From Endozoicomonas sp. G2_1 (GTDB lineage Bacteria; Pseudomonadota; Gammaproteobacteria; Enterobacterales; Alteromonadaceae): a DNA stretch of 64,000 nucleotides. This document shows, piece by piece, positions 1 to 9,050 of this stretch. A model generated the notes under the pieces. It worked only from the letters and a program-made list of their open reading frames with translations. It ran no database searches and was not told where the DNA came from. The stretch is from positions 372,001 to 436,000 of the forward strand of contig NZ_JAGHQT010000001.1 of NCBI RefSeq assembly GCF_017744155.1, written 5' to 3'. Both the position numbers and the translations under genes were made by a program. Numbering within the stretch: the stretch's first letter is position 1; each line of letters starts with the position of its first letter.

Positions 1-564
1 GTCGACTCAATACTCACCACCAATCAACCAAGAGAGTTATTTCCTAATAACGCCCCTTATTGCCTAGTATCGCTACCAAAAATAATGCCTGTAGCAATCG
101 GGGCGATAGTCATTTGTCAAAGTACCGATCAAAAGCAAGCATTGTTAGAATATCGTGATAGATCCACTCTAAGTCTTGGTATAAAAAAACTTGAAAACCT
201 CACTGAATTTATCAATATTACTCAGTTTCAAGAAAGTATTTTCAAAATGCATCCCACCCTAATTCCGTTTGTCAACGACATAGAACAAGCGTTTTTTGAG
301 TCGGTACAAAAAGTAAAAGCTAACCTATGTTACCTTAGTGACTGCCCTACTCTTGAAAATGCTATAACCAGTTACTTGGCGTCAATGAATCTAAGGCTAC
401 CATCAAACATAATTATAGGTTCTGATGAAAGTGTCGCCGCGTCTGTTTATGCCGACATACCGATAACTGTCGAAGAAAGTATTCGCACATACTACGATTA
501 TCAAACGCAAAGTTGCCGTAAAGTGTTTTTATTGCCTTGTCATAATCAAGTGGAGTTTAAGTAA
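1..564 (+). CDS. Unrecognised protein, 5' end outside window
   Basis: The reading frame is open from base 1 and ends at 564, so this is the C-terminal 187 residues of a gene whose start lies outside the window; an internal ATG at 85 has no convincing ribosome-binding site. I do not recognise the family. No signal peptide, membrane segment or catalytic motif stands out. It ends 38 bases before the FemAB/GNAT-like gene on the same strand, so the two are probably cotranscribed. The pair converges on the FAD oxidoreductase and Maf genes. Its location next to flagellin-modification genes suggests, but does not prove, a role in making or attaching a surface sugar or acyl group. Confidence 0.6.
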   Translation, partial: VDSILTTNQPRELFPNNAPYCLVSLPKIMPVAIGAIVICQSTDQKQALLEYRDRSTLSLGIKKLENLTEFINITQFQESIFKMHPTLIPFVNDIEQAFFESVQKVKANLCYLSDCPTLENAITSYLASMNLRLPSNIIIGSDESVAASVYADIPITVEESIRTYYDYQTQSCRKVFLLPCHNQVEFK

Positions 565-602
565 GCGGCTTAAAGGCTTGACTGAAGTAACGGATCAAAA
601 TA

Positions 603-1667
603 GTGAATAATGATAAGACGACGGTGATCGAGCGTATTAAACTACTGCAAACAGATCACTTTAAAGACTACACTAATTTACACACAAGTAATTCTAACGA
701 CTGGCACCAAGTTTGTTTGACCAGTAAAAATGCAACCCAAGATTATCTTCATTTATATACGGATTACCATCTGGCCTACTTACGTTCAAGTGGCTATGCA
801 GCAGATTTGTCGGTAGTCTTTTACGCAAATTCGGTAGCTGTAGCAATTTGGCCTTTGACGCTATACAAAGAGCGAGAATCCCTGTGCATGACATCAAACT
901 ATAAACTGCAGAGCCATTGCCAAGCTATCATCCCTCCTCTAATTGTTGATCACACATCTATTAAACAAACTAAGAAAATACTTCAGCAATGTTTAAGCTT
1001 TCTCAGAGCAACACATACTATCAATGAATTATCTCCTATTTGTTGTCAGATTCAGCCAAGCCAAGATATCACATGGCATCGCTTATTGTCGCCACATATA
1101 GAGAAAATACATTATCATCAACAGCTATATTTAACTTTAACAAAACCAATAAATGAACTTGTTAAAGATTTTCGCAAAAGCTACCGTTCACTTATCAATC
1201 AAGGGTTAAAGCTCTGGAACGTTGAGTTATTGCATACGTTATCTGACCACGAGCTGGAAGAAATAAGACAATTCCATATCAAAATTGCAGGCAAAGAAAC
1301 TCGCTCACTAGAAACATGGAGGCTTCAGCAAAACATAATTAATGCTCAAAAGTGCTTTGTTATCAGACTAACAGATAAAACTAATGGTCAACTAGTCGGA
1401 GCAGCATTCTTTAACGTTATTAATCGCTACGCGTCGTATAGTCTGGGTGTTTATGAACGCAGCTTATTTGCTTCTCCAATAGGGCATGTCGTCCAAATTG
1501 AAGCAATTAAACACATGATTGAGTTGGAAGTTACTAATTACTATTTGGGTGAAAGGCATCAACCTTATGAGTACCCAAAGCCAACTGAGAAACAGAGCTC
1601 AATTGGCTTTTTTAAAGAAGGGTTTAGTAACGCAGTTGAAATTTCCGCAAAAGTAACAATAAGTTAA
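603..1667 (+). CDS. FemAB/GNAT-like acyl- or aminoacyltransferase
   Basis: A 354-residue soluble protein read from a GTG at 603. The C-terminal half (about residues 180-345) looks like the FemAB/GNAT fold: a helix with FRKSYRSLINQG near residue 190, a strand with LVGAAFFNVI near 260, then YASYSLGVYERS and YYLGERHQP near 310-320, a pattern typical of FemAB-like GNAT proteins that place an acyl or aminoacyl group on a sugar or peptide substrate. It follows an unknown gene and faces the FAD oxidoreductase/Maf pair, a neighbourhood typical of flagellin glycosylation. I infer that it modifies a nucleotide sugar or surface glycan. The substrate cannot be read from the sequence, and the family call is by pattern only. 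Confidence 0.6.
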   Translation: MNNDKTTVIERIKLLQTDHFKDYTNLHTSNSNDWHQVCLTSKNATQDYLHLYTDYHLAYLRSSGYAADLSVVFYANSVAVAIWPLTLYKERESLCMTSNYKLQSHCQAIIPPLIVDHTSIKQTKKILQQCLSFLRATHTINELSPICCQIQPSQDITWHRLLSPHIEKIHYHQQLYLTLTKPINELVKDFRKSYRSLINQGLKLWNVELLHTLSDHELEEIRQFHIKIAGKETRSLETWRLQQNIINAQKCFVIRLTDKTNGQLVGAAFFNVINRYASYSLGVYERSLFASPIGHVVQIEAIKHMIELEVTNYYLGERHQPYEYPKPTEKQSSIGFFKEGFSNAVEISAKVTIS

Positions 1668-1684
1668 CCTAAAAAATGAAGTAA

Positions 1685-3001
1685 TTAAACAAGCTCTCTG
1701 TAGGTATTTGCAAGTAACTCATTCATAAAAAAGCCTTTATTAGAGCTACGCCCTAATAAAGTAATGTTCGAATAGCCATTTACTATTTTTTGATTAAGCG
1801 CTTCAAATTCATTTGCTTGTTCAAGAGTAATGACAGGAAAACCGCTTTCAATAGGACGAAACTGTTTAAACTGACAACAATGGCTATCATCGATAAGTCC
1901 CATTTTTGCCAACTCTTGTTCAATAACATCAGTTAGTTCATTAAGTTCAATATCACTATTAACCAATGCTTCAACGGTCACGGCGTAGAAATTTTGTTCA
2001 TCAGTAGAGTTTAAATTTTGATAACATGTCAATCGCGTTGCATAGTGATTTACGTCGAAGTTGTTAATATAAAAGCTATTTGTTTTCAATGGATTATCAT
2101 AAACAAAATCAAATAAACCTGTTGTTCTAAACTCAGGTTTAGTGAGGTGACTATCAATAGCTAAAAATTTGGTTAACAACGCTGAAGAAACTGTCCAGAT
2201 TAATTCATCAGCTTCAAGGTTTTCATCAGTTAACCCCAGTTGCCAATTAGAATTGTTTTGTTGTTCAACGGTTTTAACTTGCTGGCCAAGCAAGATATCA
2301 ACGCCTAAATCAGCTAGTTGCGAGATTAACGTATCAACCCAAAAACCAATACCGCCCTGTTTGGGGTAGTATTTACGAACACCTTTGCTGCTATGATGAA
2401 ATCCTAATCTATCATTTAAGTAGTCAATCTTTTTCAGTTCTTCAGTGGTATTGCTATCAAATGCAATGACTCGATACATGTCAAAGAAAAATAAGTAGTA
2501 ATTTGGTAGTAGTTCCGGTGAAACGCCAAAAGTTTTTTCGATAAATGGCGCGTAGGCTTGTTGATATATCAAACTCCCATAGCGTTGCTCTATTGCAGTT
2601 TTTAAATCCTTTTTAGTATCGCTCTTACGGTATTCAATCAGCTCAGAGTTAGCTTTGAATAAATAATCATCACTTAAATGATTAATATTTAAAAAAGGGC
2701 TATCAACATTCATTTTACCGTGAGAAAAACTACCGGACTTACTCTCAGTGAATATGTAGCTATTTAACTCATTCATGCCCGAAAACAAAAATTGATCGAG
2801 CTCTGCGATACCCGTTTCACTCGCAACATGAGTGCCATAGTCAAAGGAACCATAATCACATGAGTCGCTTTTGAGTAGACCTCCTGCTCTATCGGCAGCT
2901 TCGATCAAAGTAACTTTGTGACCTTTTCTCGCTTCCAAAAAGGCAGCGACAATACCAACTATGCCGGCACCAACAATACAAACATGCTTCTCAATATTCA
3001 T
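1685..3001 (-). CDS. FAD/NAD(P)-binding amine-oxidase-type oxidoreductase
   Basis: About 438 residues from an ATG at 3001, which lies one base after the stop of the upstream maf gene; a TTG at 3013 would overlap it. The N-terminus carries a Rossmann FAD-binding motif, VGAGIVGIVAAFLEARKGHK, ending in an acidic residue (IEAADRAGG), as in the UDP-galactopyranose mutase / protoporphyrinogen-oxidase-like amine oxidoreductase superfamily. A C-terminal FAD-contact segment (ITLLGRSSNKGFFMNE) is present near residue 420. It is probably a sugar-nucleotide or small-molecule oxidoreductase made in one transcript with maf. The substrate is unknown. Its position next to maf and the flagellins points to glycan synthesis for flagellin. 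Confidence 0.7.
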   Translation of the reverse strand: MNIEKHVCIVGAGIVGIVAAFLEARKGHKVTLIEAADRAGGLLKSDSCDYGSFDYGTHVASETGIAELDQFLFSGMNELNSYIFTESKSGSFSHGKMNVDSPFLNINHLSDDYLFKANSELIEYRKSDTKKDLKTAIEQRYGSLIYQQAYAPFIEKTFGVSPELLPNYYLFFFDMYRVIAFDSNTTEELKKIDYLNDRLGFHHSSKGVRKYYPKQGGIGFWVDTLISQLADLGVDILLGQQVKTVEQQNNSNWQLGLTDENLEADELIWTVSSALLTKFLAIDSHLTKPEFRTTGLFDFVYDNPLKTNSFYINNFDVNHYATRLTCYQNLNSTDEQNFYAVTVEALVNSDIELNELTDVIEQELAKMGLIDDSHCCQFKQFRPIESGFPVITLEQANEFEALNQKIVNGYSNITLLGRSSNKGFFMNELLANTYRELV

Positions 3002-3002
3002 A

Positions 3003-5180
3003 TTAACTTTCAAATTTAGTTAATGGTTTAAACCACTCTGAACCACAATAGTGAGGTTCAATTGCATTTTCACGATAATATTCAATAGAGTGCAATAAAA
3101 ATGATTTATAATATGAAACAGCTTCATTAAAATCGTCCATTGCTACTTTCTCGTCAAAGGCTTCGTAAAGCACCCGTACAAGCATAGCTTGCATATGCAT
3201 TACAGATCCTTTAAGAAGGAAATAGAAGTGATCATATCTACAAGTATCACTATCATATAGTATTTGTGTTTGTCTTTTTAAAAAATGTAGACACTGCTCT
3301 GTATTCGCAAACTTCTCTTGAATAGTATTTATCATCAAATGGCAAAGTTGTTCATAGCCATCAAAATCCAACAATTCAATTAACTCAAGTGCTAATGTGC
3401 CATCGTCGACATAGCTAGCTTTTGTAAAAAGCTCACTAATTTGTAATTGTTTATCTAATAATTTAGGTAATGTTATTTCAAGGGCCTCTGCTTTTAATGG
3501 CTGGCATCCCTTAATTTTTGCACCATCAGACAAGTTATAACAATAAAGCTCTTCGGAATCTTTTATTAAACGCTCCAGCCCTTGCTTAGACGCGTTAAAA
3601 AATGGCTCAGTGGTAAACTCTCCTCCGAAATTACCTTCAACAGGGATAGTAGATAGGCTTTTATAACCATATAAGTCAAGATCATCACCGTCTTGATTAT
3701 AATATAAGCTCTTTGTACTGTGGTGATTACCGTCTAACTTGTGGGCTAAATCAACACCTGCAAAGTAGATGTTTTTAAACCCTAAACCGTTGACTATCGA
3801 AAGAACCGTATTAGCCACCGTCGGATTGATATATTTGTGAACATCAAAGAGCTCTTTTCCAAGTGCTGTTTCCATCAACAAAGCCGCTGAAGGTTCCTGA
3901 CCTTTGATAGCCATTAAATTGCTATTGAACTCGTTAAAAATCTCAGGGTGTATTGTTGTAGGCCCAATAAAGGCCATTTTGTCTAGTTCGGATTTAGGGC
4001 AATAATAAGATAGCTTTTCAACGACAGGAAAAGTACGCTCTTGTTCACAATGAATATCGGGAGTAATTCCGTATTGATATAATGCACTCAAGGCACTACC
4101 GCAACTAATTAAAATAGCATGGTCTTTGTGCTTTTTAAGCGTTTCTACTAAATTGTCGAGTGATGGACCATTACCAATTATAAAAACAGGGTACTCCGCA
4201 AGTTCATTTTTCTGTAACTTCTTCTTTTTCAACAAAGGCACTTTGTTTTGCAAGCTAGTCAACATATGTCCGATCGACATTACCGAATCATCAAAAAAAC
4301 CCCAACCTTGAACAGTTTCGTAAAACCGCTGTTTATGCTGTTTTAATAGTTCAGTTATAGCAGGTGTATTGTAGTGAACATAACCATAAGTTTTTGCAAT
4401 GTCATAACGGCCATACTGGTAACTTTTATTCAACAAGTCGTCAAAAAATTCGTCTTTCTGTTCGCCAAGTGATAGATGAAGAAAGAAGCCTTTGCTTTCT
4501 ATTTTTTGGAGTATTCCAGCCCAATCCATCGTAAACAAAGAGCTATAAAAAATGTCTAAATCAGGTTCAATTACATAAAGATGGGTTACATCATGCTGCG
4601 ACATCAATAGTTCAATATGATGACCAGCACCAACCCCAAAAATCATCATGGAACTCAAATTTTTGCGTAATTTACTGCTAATATTCAACTTATCTGTTTG
4701 CTTCATTCTGTTATTTAAAACATCTAATATTTTGTTCAGATAAATTGAATGAATGAAGTTTCCAGGGTTTTCTTTGTTGGCGTCAAAAATAGCTGATGTT
4801 GACTGGGGATGCTCTTGGTACGCATTGACCTGAGCCATTGCCATCAAATAAGGCGGATATGAATATAGATGTGTATCTAACTCGCTATCATAAACATTAG
4901 GAAAACCATCAAAGATGTCAACAAAAAACCTTTTCGGCGTAAAGTTTAAATAATGCTCGTAAACATTACTGTCAAACCGCTTAAAGGCTTCCATATTGCG
5001 CTCATATTGGCTAAGAAGTATCTCATCGGTTCCACCTAACAGACAACAGTTATCAGCCAATTTTTGTAATGTATACTCATCTTGACTTTGGTTAAATATC
5101 TGAGATTTTATTTTTTCTGCTTTTTTTTCGAGCTGAGCTATTCTCTCGTTTAGCGATAAATTTAATTCGGCTGGAGACAT
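3003..5180 (-). CDS. maf: Maf-family (DUF115) motility accessory factor, probable flagellin glycosyltransferase
   Basis: A 725-residue protein with the hallmarks of Maf/DUF115 motility-associated factors: an N-terminal nucleotide-binding-like segment (MIFGVGAGHHIELLMSQHD near residue 180, followed by YVIEPDLDIF) and the central DUF115 core with FIIGNGPSLD (near 333), ISCGSALSALYQYGITPD and YFAGVDLAHKLDGNHH. Maf proteins transfer nonulosonic acids such as pseudaminic or legionaminic acid to flagellin serines and threonines in Campylobacter and Aeromonas. It lies just downstream of the fliD-fliS-fliT genes on the same strand, the usual place for Maf genes in polar flagellar clusters. The sugar-synthesis genes themselves are not in the window, so the donor sugar is unknown. 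Confidence 0.85.
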   Translation of the reverse strand: MSPAELNLSLNERIAQLEKKAEKIKSQIFNQSQDEYTLQKLADNCCLLGGTDEILLSQYERNMEAFKRFDSNVYEHYLNFTPKRFFVDIFDGFPNVYDSELDTHLYSYPPYLMAMAQVNAYQEHPQSTSAIFDANKENPGNFIHSIYLNKILDVLNNRMKQTDKLNISSKLRKNLSSMMIFGVGAGHHIELLMSQHDVTHLYVIEPDLDIFYSSLFTMDWAGILQKIESKGFFLHLSLGEQKDEFFDDLLNKSYQYGRYDIAKTYGYVHYNTPAITELLKQHKQRFYETVQGWGFFDDSVMSIGHMLTSLQNKVPLLKKKKLQKNELAEYPVFIIGNGPSLDNLVETLKKHKDHAILISCGSALSALYQYGITPDIHCEQERTFPVVEKLSYYCPKSELDKMAFIGPTTIHPEIFNEFNSNLMAIKGQEPSAALLMETALGKELFDVHKYINPTVANTVLSIVNGLGFKNIYFAGVDLAHKLDGNHHSTKSLYYNQDGDDLDLYGYKSLSTIPVEGNFGGEFTTEPFFNASKQGLERLIKDSEELYCYNLSDGAKIKGCQPLKAEALEITLPKLLDKQLQISELFTKASYVDDGTLALELIELLDFDGYEQLCHLMINTIQEKFANTEQCLHFLKRQTQILYDSDTCRYDHFYFLLKGSVMHMQAMLVRVLYEAFDEKVAMDDFNEAVSYYKSFLLHSIEYYRENAIEPHYCGSEWFKPLTKFES

Positions 5181-5213
5181 AATATAAGCCTAATTGAAAA
5201 TGTAGATAAGAAA

Positions 5214-5525
5214 TTAAAATGCGTTATATTGCTTAATCGCAAAACTTGTTTTTTTTTGTTTTACAACCTTTTCCTGATATTCAGCCTTAAGCTCGCATGC
5301 TTTATGATAAGGACTGTCATCGTGTTTTTGCAGCCAGACAAGTAAGTTATGAAACTGTTCTTTTACTTGATTATCTGATGTCGATTCCAATTCAAGCTGC
5401 ACTTCTTGTAACAACACGAGTCTTTGCTCGATTAGCTGTTGGCAACCTTCAATATTCAAAGCTTCAACAAATTCAGCTATTTGTTCTGTTAAATCACGAA
5501 TCCGTTGAAACTTTTTGATTAGCAC
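5214..5525 (-). CDS. fliT: FliT-like flagellar export chaperone
   Basis: A 103-residue, mostly helical, charged protein starting at a GTG two bases after the fliS stop. Sequence similarity to enteric FliT is not obvious by eye; the call rests on size, helical composition (heptad-like leucine and glutamate pattern, residues 5-55) and position directly after fliS. In that place Vibrio and Shewanella carry a short FliT/FlaI-like chaperone gene. FliT binds the filament cap FliD and guides it to the export gate; in enterics it also restrains FlhDC, which is not expected in a polar-flagellated organism. It could equally be an unrelated small flagellar protein. Confidence 0.55.
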   Translation of the reverse strand: MLIKKFQRIRDLTEQIAEFVEALNIEGCQQLIEQRLVLLQEVQLELESTSDNQVKEQFHNLLVWLQKHDDSPYHKACELKAEYQEKVVKQKKTSFAIKQYNAF

Positions 5526-5527
5526 GA

Positions 5528-5974
5528 TTAGGCACCAACAGAAGCTGCATTACGAGCACTATCTCGATCTGATATTTTTGCAAAACCTTCTTCTTTGTCT
5601 TGCTGAGAAATATTCTTCCAAGCATCTCTCAAAGGTTTCAGCAAATCAATCACTTCATCTAACAAACTCGTTTCTAGTGATACACTGGCAGTCCCTAAAC
5701 GCTCGATACAGTAACTATAGAGTGTATTAAAATTCTCTGATATTTGAGGTTCAGACTCCTTATCAAGAGAATCCTGTAAAGATCGCAGAATATTAATAGA
5801 TTTAGTTAAGGAGTTTGCTTTCAGAGCTAAATCTTTGCGCTCTATAGCACCTTTGCTGATTGATATACTCTCTATCAAGCCGTCATAAAGCATAGATATA
5901 ACAGTGTGCGGATCTGCAGCAGACAGGTTACTGTCTCTGTTAACCTTTTGGTAGGCTCTTAAATTGTTTCTCAT
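5528..5974 (-). CDS. fliS: FliS flagellin export chaperone
   Basis: A 148-residue protein of typical FliS length or slightly longer. It has the expected N-terminus with a YQKVNRDSNLSAADPHTVIS segment and the signature MLYDGLIESI helix near residue 30, followed by the helical bundle with IERKDLALKANSLTKSINIL. FliS binds the C-terminal disordered region of flagellin in the cytoplasm and prevents premature polymerisation before export. It lies 44 bases downstream of fliD and two bases upstream of the fliT-like gene, so fliD-fliS-fliT form one transcript on the minus strand. Confidence 0.92.
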   Translation of the reverse strand: MRNNLRAYQKVNRDSNLSAADPHTVISMLYDGLIESISISKGAIERKDLALKANSLTKSINILRSLQDSLDKESEPQISENFNTLYSYCIERLGTASVSLETSLLDEVIDLLKPLRDAWKNISQQDKEEGFAKISDRDSARNAASVGA

Positions 5975-6018
5975 GATTCATTACCTCGGATGCATTCGCA
6001 CTAAACGAACTAATACCT

Positions 6019-7380
6019 TTAGTTGTTGCTGTTGTTATTAGACGAAGAACTTCGCAATGCATTAGTTACAAAATCTCTAGTTGAATTAAAACCTGCAACC
6101 GCGGAGTCTAAAGCAGTAAACTGAGCTATCAACCTTTGCTCAAAATCAGCTAAACGCACGGCAAATGCAGCTCGCTCTTCGCTAACGTCTTCAAGTTGCT
6201 CATTTAACGAACGCTGCCTCTGAGTTAAGACCCCATCTGAGTTAACATAAGTGTCAACAATTGCAGAAATTCGCGTTGCAACTCCATCATCAGAAGCAAA
6301 AAGTTTACCAACTTCTTCTAAATTGTCAGACAATGCATTAGAAAGGCGTTGAGAACCACTTGCAATATTCTGAGAACTGAACGAGGAAACTTGTAGTAGG
6401 CCATTATCATCTAACTCAATACCTAGGTTTTGTAAATTGCCTACACTGCTATTAGATACAGTATCTAGCAACACATCGGTAATTTGCTGTCGAATTTGTC
6501 GAATATTAGGATCAAATGCCAATCGTCCCTGCCTAGGCGCGGCCAATCCAGTCAGGCTTGTTGATAATGTATTGAAACTGTTGACAAATTCATCAACAAG
6601 TTCGCGAGCACTAGCAGTATCTTGTTCAATAGTAATTCTTGAATTTTCAGTCGTCGTCAATGCATTAGCAGTAATTGTGACATCTTCAATAATATTTTTG
6701 AATTCGTTGCTACTATTTGTGATGGTATTACCATCAACAGTAATAATTGCATCCTGCGCTGCAGTATTGACGGTGTTATTTGTCGATATAGCCGCTAATG
6801 AGGGATCAGATGTGGTAACTGACAAATTATTGGCACTACCGGTTTGAGTAGAGTTTAATATTAAAAAAGTGCCTGAATCAGCATTTATAATATTAGCTGT
6901 CACACCAAAATTACCCGACTCCGCATTAATTTTATCTCGTATTGCACTCAAATCATCAGCGGCGTCGATATCTACAGTAAAATTATTGGCGCCCGCAGTA
7001 AAAGTGAGAGTACCACTACCAAGCGTTGTAGCCGATGACGCAATAGCTGCCGACTTTAATTGAGTACCGGAAGCGAGCTGCTGAACATTAACGTCAAACT
7101 CACCATTACTAGCAAAACCATTAGTAGTAACGGAAATATTGTCGTTGCTAGTCGTAATTGTCTGCTGGTTAAACGCATTGTTGGCTGTGAGTTTGCCAAG
7201 CGTATCTTGGAATGATGACAATGCAGACCGAAAAGCGCCCACACCAGACAATTCAAGCTGAAGATTTTCCTGCCTAGCGTTCAACCTGAGTTCCGTTGGA
7301 ACTCGTTCTGCGTTTAGAAGCCCTTCAACCAGAGTATTAAGGGGTAAACCCGAGCCTATACCTAAATTAGTAAATGACAT
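6019..7380 (-). CDS. fliD: FliD flagellar filament cap protein
   Basis: A 453-residue protein with the FliD N-terminal domain (FTNLGIGSGLPLNTLVEGLL, residues 3-22, then a coiled coil) and the FliD C-terminal domain with its heptad-rich helices (residues about 230-440). Serine- and asparagine-rich residues end the protein. FliD forms the oligomeric cap at the distal end of the filament and catalyses flagellin folding and insertion. It is preceded by a GGAGG-type ribosome-binding site and followed by fliS. The interval of about 120 bases upstream, to flaG, shows no sigma-54 or sigma-28 element that I can defend. Confidence 0.93.
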   Translation of the reverse strand: MSFTNLGIGSGLPLNTLVEGLLNAERVPTELRLNARQENLQLELSGVGAFRSALSSFQDTLGKLTANNAFNQQTITTSNDNISVTTNGFASNGEFDVNVQQLASGTQLKSAAIASSATTLGSGTLTFTAGANNFTVDIDAADDLSAIRDKINAESGNFGVTANIINADSGTFLILNSTQTGSANNLSVTTSDPSLAAISTNNTVNTAAQDAIITVDGNTITNSSNEFKNIIEDVTITANALTTTENSRITIEQDTASARELVDEFVNSFNTLSTSLTGLAAPRQGRLAFDPNIRQIRQQITDVLLDTVSNSSVGNLQNLGIELDDNGLLQVSSFSSQNIASGSQRLSNALSDNLEEVGKLFASDDGVATRISAIVDTYVNSDGVLTQRQRSLNEQLEDVSEERAAFAVRLADFEQRLIAQFTALDSAVAGFNSTRDFVTNALRSSSSNNNSNN

Positions 7381-7501
7381 GAAACCTCCGGTAACTTAAA
7401 TACAACAACGTTAAAGCCTACTGTCTGGCAATAACATCAAGCTACGATAAAAATGTGCATGAGCAGGTCTAACAATAGTGAAAAGGCTCAATGATTTCTA
7501 A

Positions 7502-7939
7502 CTAAACTTTATCATCAATTAATATGCCAGTTTTATCAACTATTTCTTCTTGTAAGCCCCTAATTCTCTCAGCAAGCTCCAAAATTTCCTCTGATGGAAA
7601 CTGTTTTATTAGTTCATCACTTTCTGCATCGAAAACTCTTATCACTCTCTGTCCAGTGCTATCATCTTGAGTAAAGTTAACATTACGTATTTGAGGTTCA
7701 ATAAAACTAGAGACAGTTTCGATTGCACTATTCAACAGCTCGGCTTGTTCCTCTTCACTGAGTTCTCGTTGACTATTATTTAACGACCTTGACTCTCCCA
7801 AGAAGTCAGGTTGTGACTCTGCCGAAAGTTCGAGCTCATCTGAAACAGTATCGGGTCTCAATTCGTTACTACCAGAGTTTCCGACTCTATCTGTCAAATC
7901 CGAAAAGATAGGCCTAATACCGTTAATATTCGATTCCAT
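7502..7939 (-). CDS. flaG: FlaG family protein
   Basis: A 145-residue protein with a low-complexity acidic N-terminal half and a conserved C-terminal FlaG domain (about residues 70-140) containing VNFTQDDSTGQRVIRVFDAE and IKQFPSEEILELAERIRGL. FlaG proteins affect filament length in Vibrio, Pseudomonas and Campylobacter; their biochemical role is unclear. The gene lies between a flagellin and fliD, the standard polar-cluster order. A hairpin terminator sits between the flagellin stop and flaG, so flaG is read either by leakage through it or from its own short promoter region. Confidence 0.87.
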   Translation of the reverse strand: MESNINGIRPIFSDLTDRVGNSGSNELRPDTVSDELELSAESQPDFLGESRSLNNSQRELSEEEQAELLNSAIETVSSFIEPQIRNVNFTQDDSTGQRVIRVFDAESDELIKQFPSEEILELAERIRGLQEEIVDKTGILIDDKV

Positions 7940-7973
7940 AATACTTCCTATTACTCAGTGGTTAAAACGTATT

Positions 7974-7997
7974 AGGGCTCTTACTTTGAAGAGCCCT
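7974..7997 (-). terminator. Hairpin after the downstream flagellin gene
   Basis: An 8-bp GC-rich stem (AGGGCTCTT paired with AAGAGCCCT) lies 28 bases past the stop of the flagellin at 8025, reading leftward, followed by a moderately T-rich stretch. It may separate a strong flagellin transcript from flaG-fliD. Confidence 0.65.
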
Positions 7998-8024
7998 AAC
8001 CTTACACCAAAATAATTGGGCTTA

Positions 8025-8837
8025 TTACAATAATGATAGCGCAATCTGAGGTTGTTGGTTAGCCTGAGCTAATAGCGAACTTGCAGCCTGTTGCAACACG
8101 TTGTTACGTGCTAGGTTAGCTGATTCTGCAGCGAAATCGGTATCTTCGATACGAGAGCGCGATGCTGATACGTTTTGAGCCGTGTTATCGTTACTACGAA
8201 TAACTGAACTAAAACGGTTTTGGCTAGCACCTAGCTCAGCACGGGCACTATTCACTAGTCTTAAGGCACTATCAAGTGCTTCAATCGCTGTTTGAGCACC
8301 AGTAAAAGACGTTAAGCTACCAGCAGCCCCGATCGCACCACTTGAAAAGTTCTGTGTGATTGATATAGAAATAGTTTGGCCTGCGTTAGCGCCAATTTGG
8401 AAGTTTTCACTATAACCACCATTCAGTAACTGAACACCACCAAAGCTTGTTTGCTCAGCTATACGGTCAAGTTCGTTTTCTAACGCTGTGTATTCTTCGT
8501 TAAGTGCGATTCTATCCTGGTCAGAGTTAGAACCATTCGATGCTTGTACCGCTAGAGTACGAAGACGTTGAATAGTATTGGTATATTCGTCCAATGCGCC
8601 TTCAGCAGTTTGAGCTAAAGATATTGCATCGTTTGCGTTACGAGAACCTTGGTTTAAACCATTAATTTGTGAAGTTAAACGACTTGAAATTTGCAAACCA
8701 GCAGCATCGTCACGAGCACTGTTGATTCGACGACCAGATGATAAACGTTCGAAGCTTGTACCTAAATCATTAGTTGAACGAGCTAATTGACGTTGAGAGT
8801 TCAATGATTGAATATTACTATTTACTACTAAACCCAT
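8025..8837 (-). CDS. fliC: Flagellin (sigma-28 type promoter)
   Basis: A 270-residue flagellin made almost entirely of the conserved D0/D1 regions: N-terminus [20 protein letters not shown], the D1 segment [20 protein letters not shown], and the C-terminal helix [19 protein letters not shown] ending in LSLL. There is only a short central part (about residues 140-185), so the exposed D2/D3 domains are absent, as in many marine alteromonads. It is the helical subunit of the filament, exported through the flagellar secretion system with FliS. It is a close tandem paralogue of the flagellin at 9051. A canonical sigma-28 promoter (8919-8945) and a GGAGG ribosome-binding site precede it. Confidence 0.95.
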   Translation of the reverse strand: MGLVVNSNIQSLNSQRQLARSTNDLGTSFERLSSGRRINSARDDAAGLQISSRLTSQINGLNQGSRNANDAISLAQTAEGALDEYTNTIQRLRTLAVQASNGSNSDQDRIALNEEYTALENELDRIAEQTSFGGVQLLNGGYSENFQIGANAGQTISISITQNFSSGAIGAAGSLTSFTGAQTAIEALDSALRLVNSARAELGASQNRFSSVIRSNDNTAQNVSASRSRIEDTDFAAESANLARNNVLQQAASSLLAQANQQPQIALSLL

Positions 8838-8918
8838 AATTTTTGCCTCCGGGAAAGCCCCTAAAAATTAGTTAATTTCCGAGGTTCAACCATTAAGCAT
8901 GATCCCCTCTTGCAAACT

Positions 8919-8945
8919 TTATCGGTCAGGTAAAAATTTTCTTTA
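8919..8945 (-). promoter_or_regulatory. Sigma-28 (FliA) promoter of flagellin gene
   Basis: Read on the minus strand this is TAAAGAAA, 11 bases, then ACCGATAA, a near-perfect match to the FliA consensus TAAAGTTT-N11-GCCGATAA with the right spacing. It lies about 80 bases upstream of the flagellin ATG at 8837, so the flagellin would be expressed late, after FlgM export. Confidence 0.85.
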
Positions 8946-8998
8946 AGTTTTTTTTTAAAAAAATTAAAAAACTCGTAAGTTGATATATTTAAAAGTAA

Positions 8999-9024
8999 AA
9001 AAAGCCTCAACAACGAGGCTTTTG
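8999..9024 (-). terminator. Terminator after the upstream flagellin gene
   Basis: An 8-bp stem (AAAGCCTC / GAGGCTTT) with a 6-base loop, followed on the minus strand by a run of T residues, just past the flagellin stop at 9051. It isolates the two flagellin transcripts from each other. Confidence 0.85.
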
Positions 9025-9050
9025 AAACAATCAGTAATAGACTATTACTA

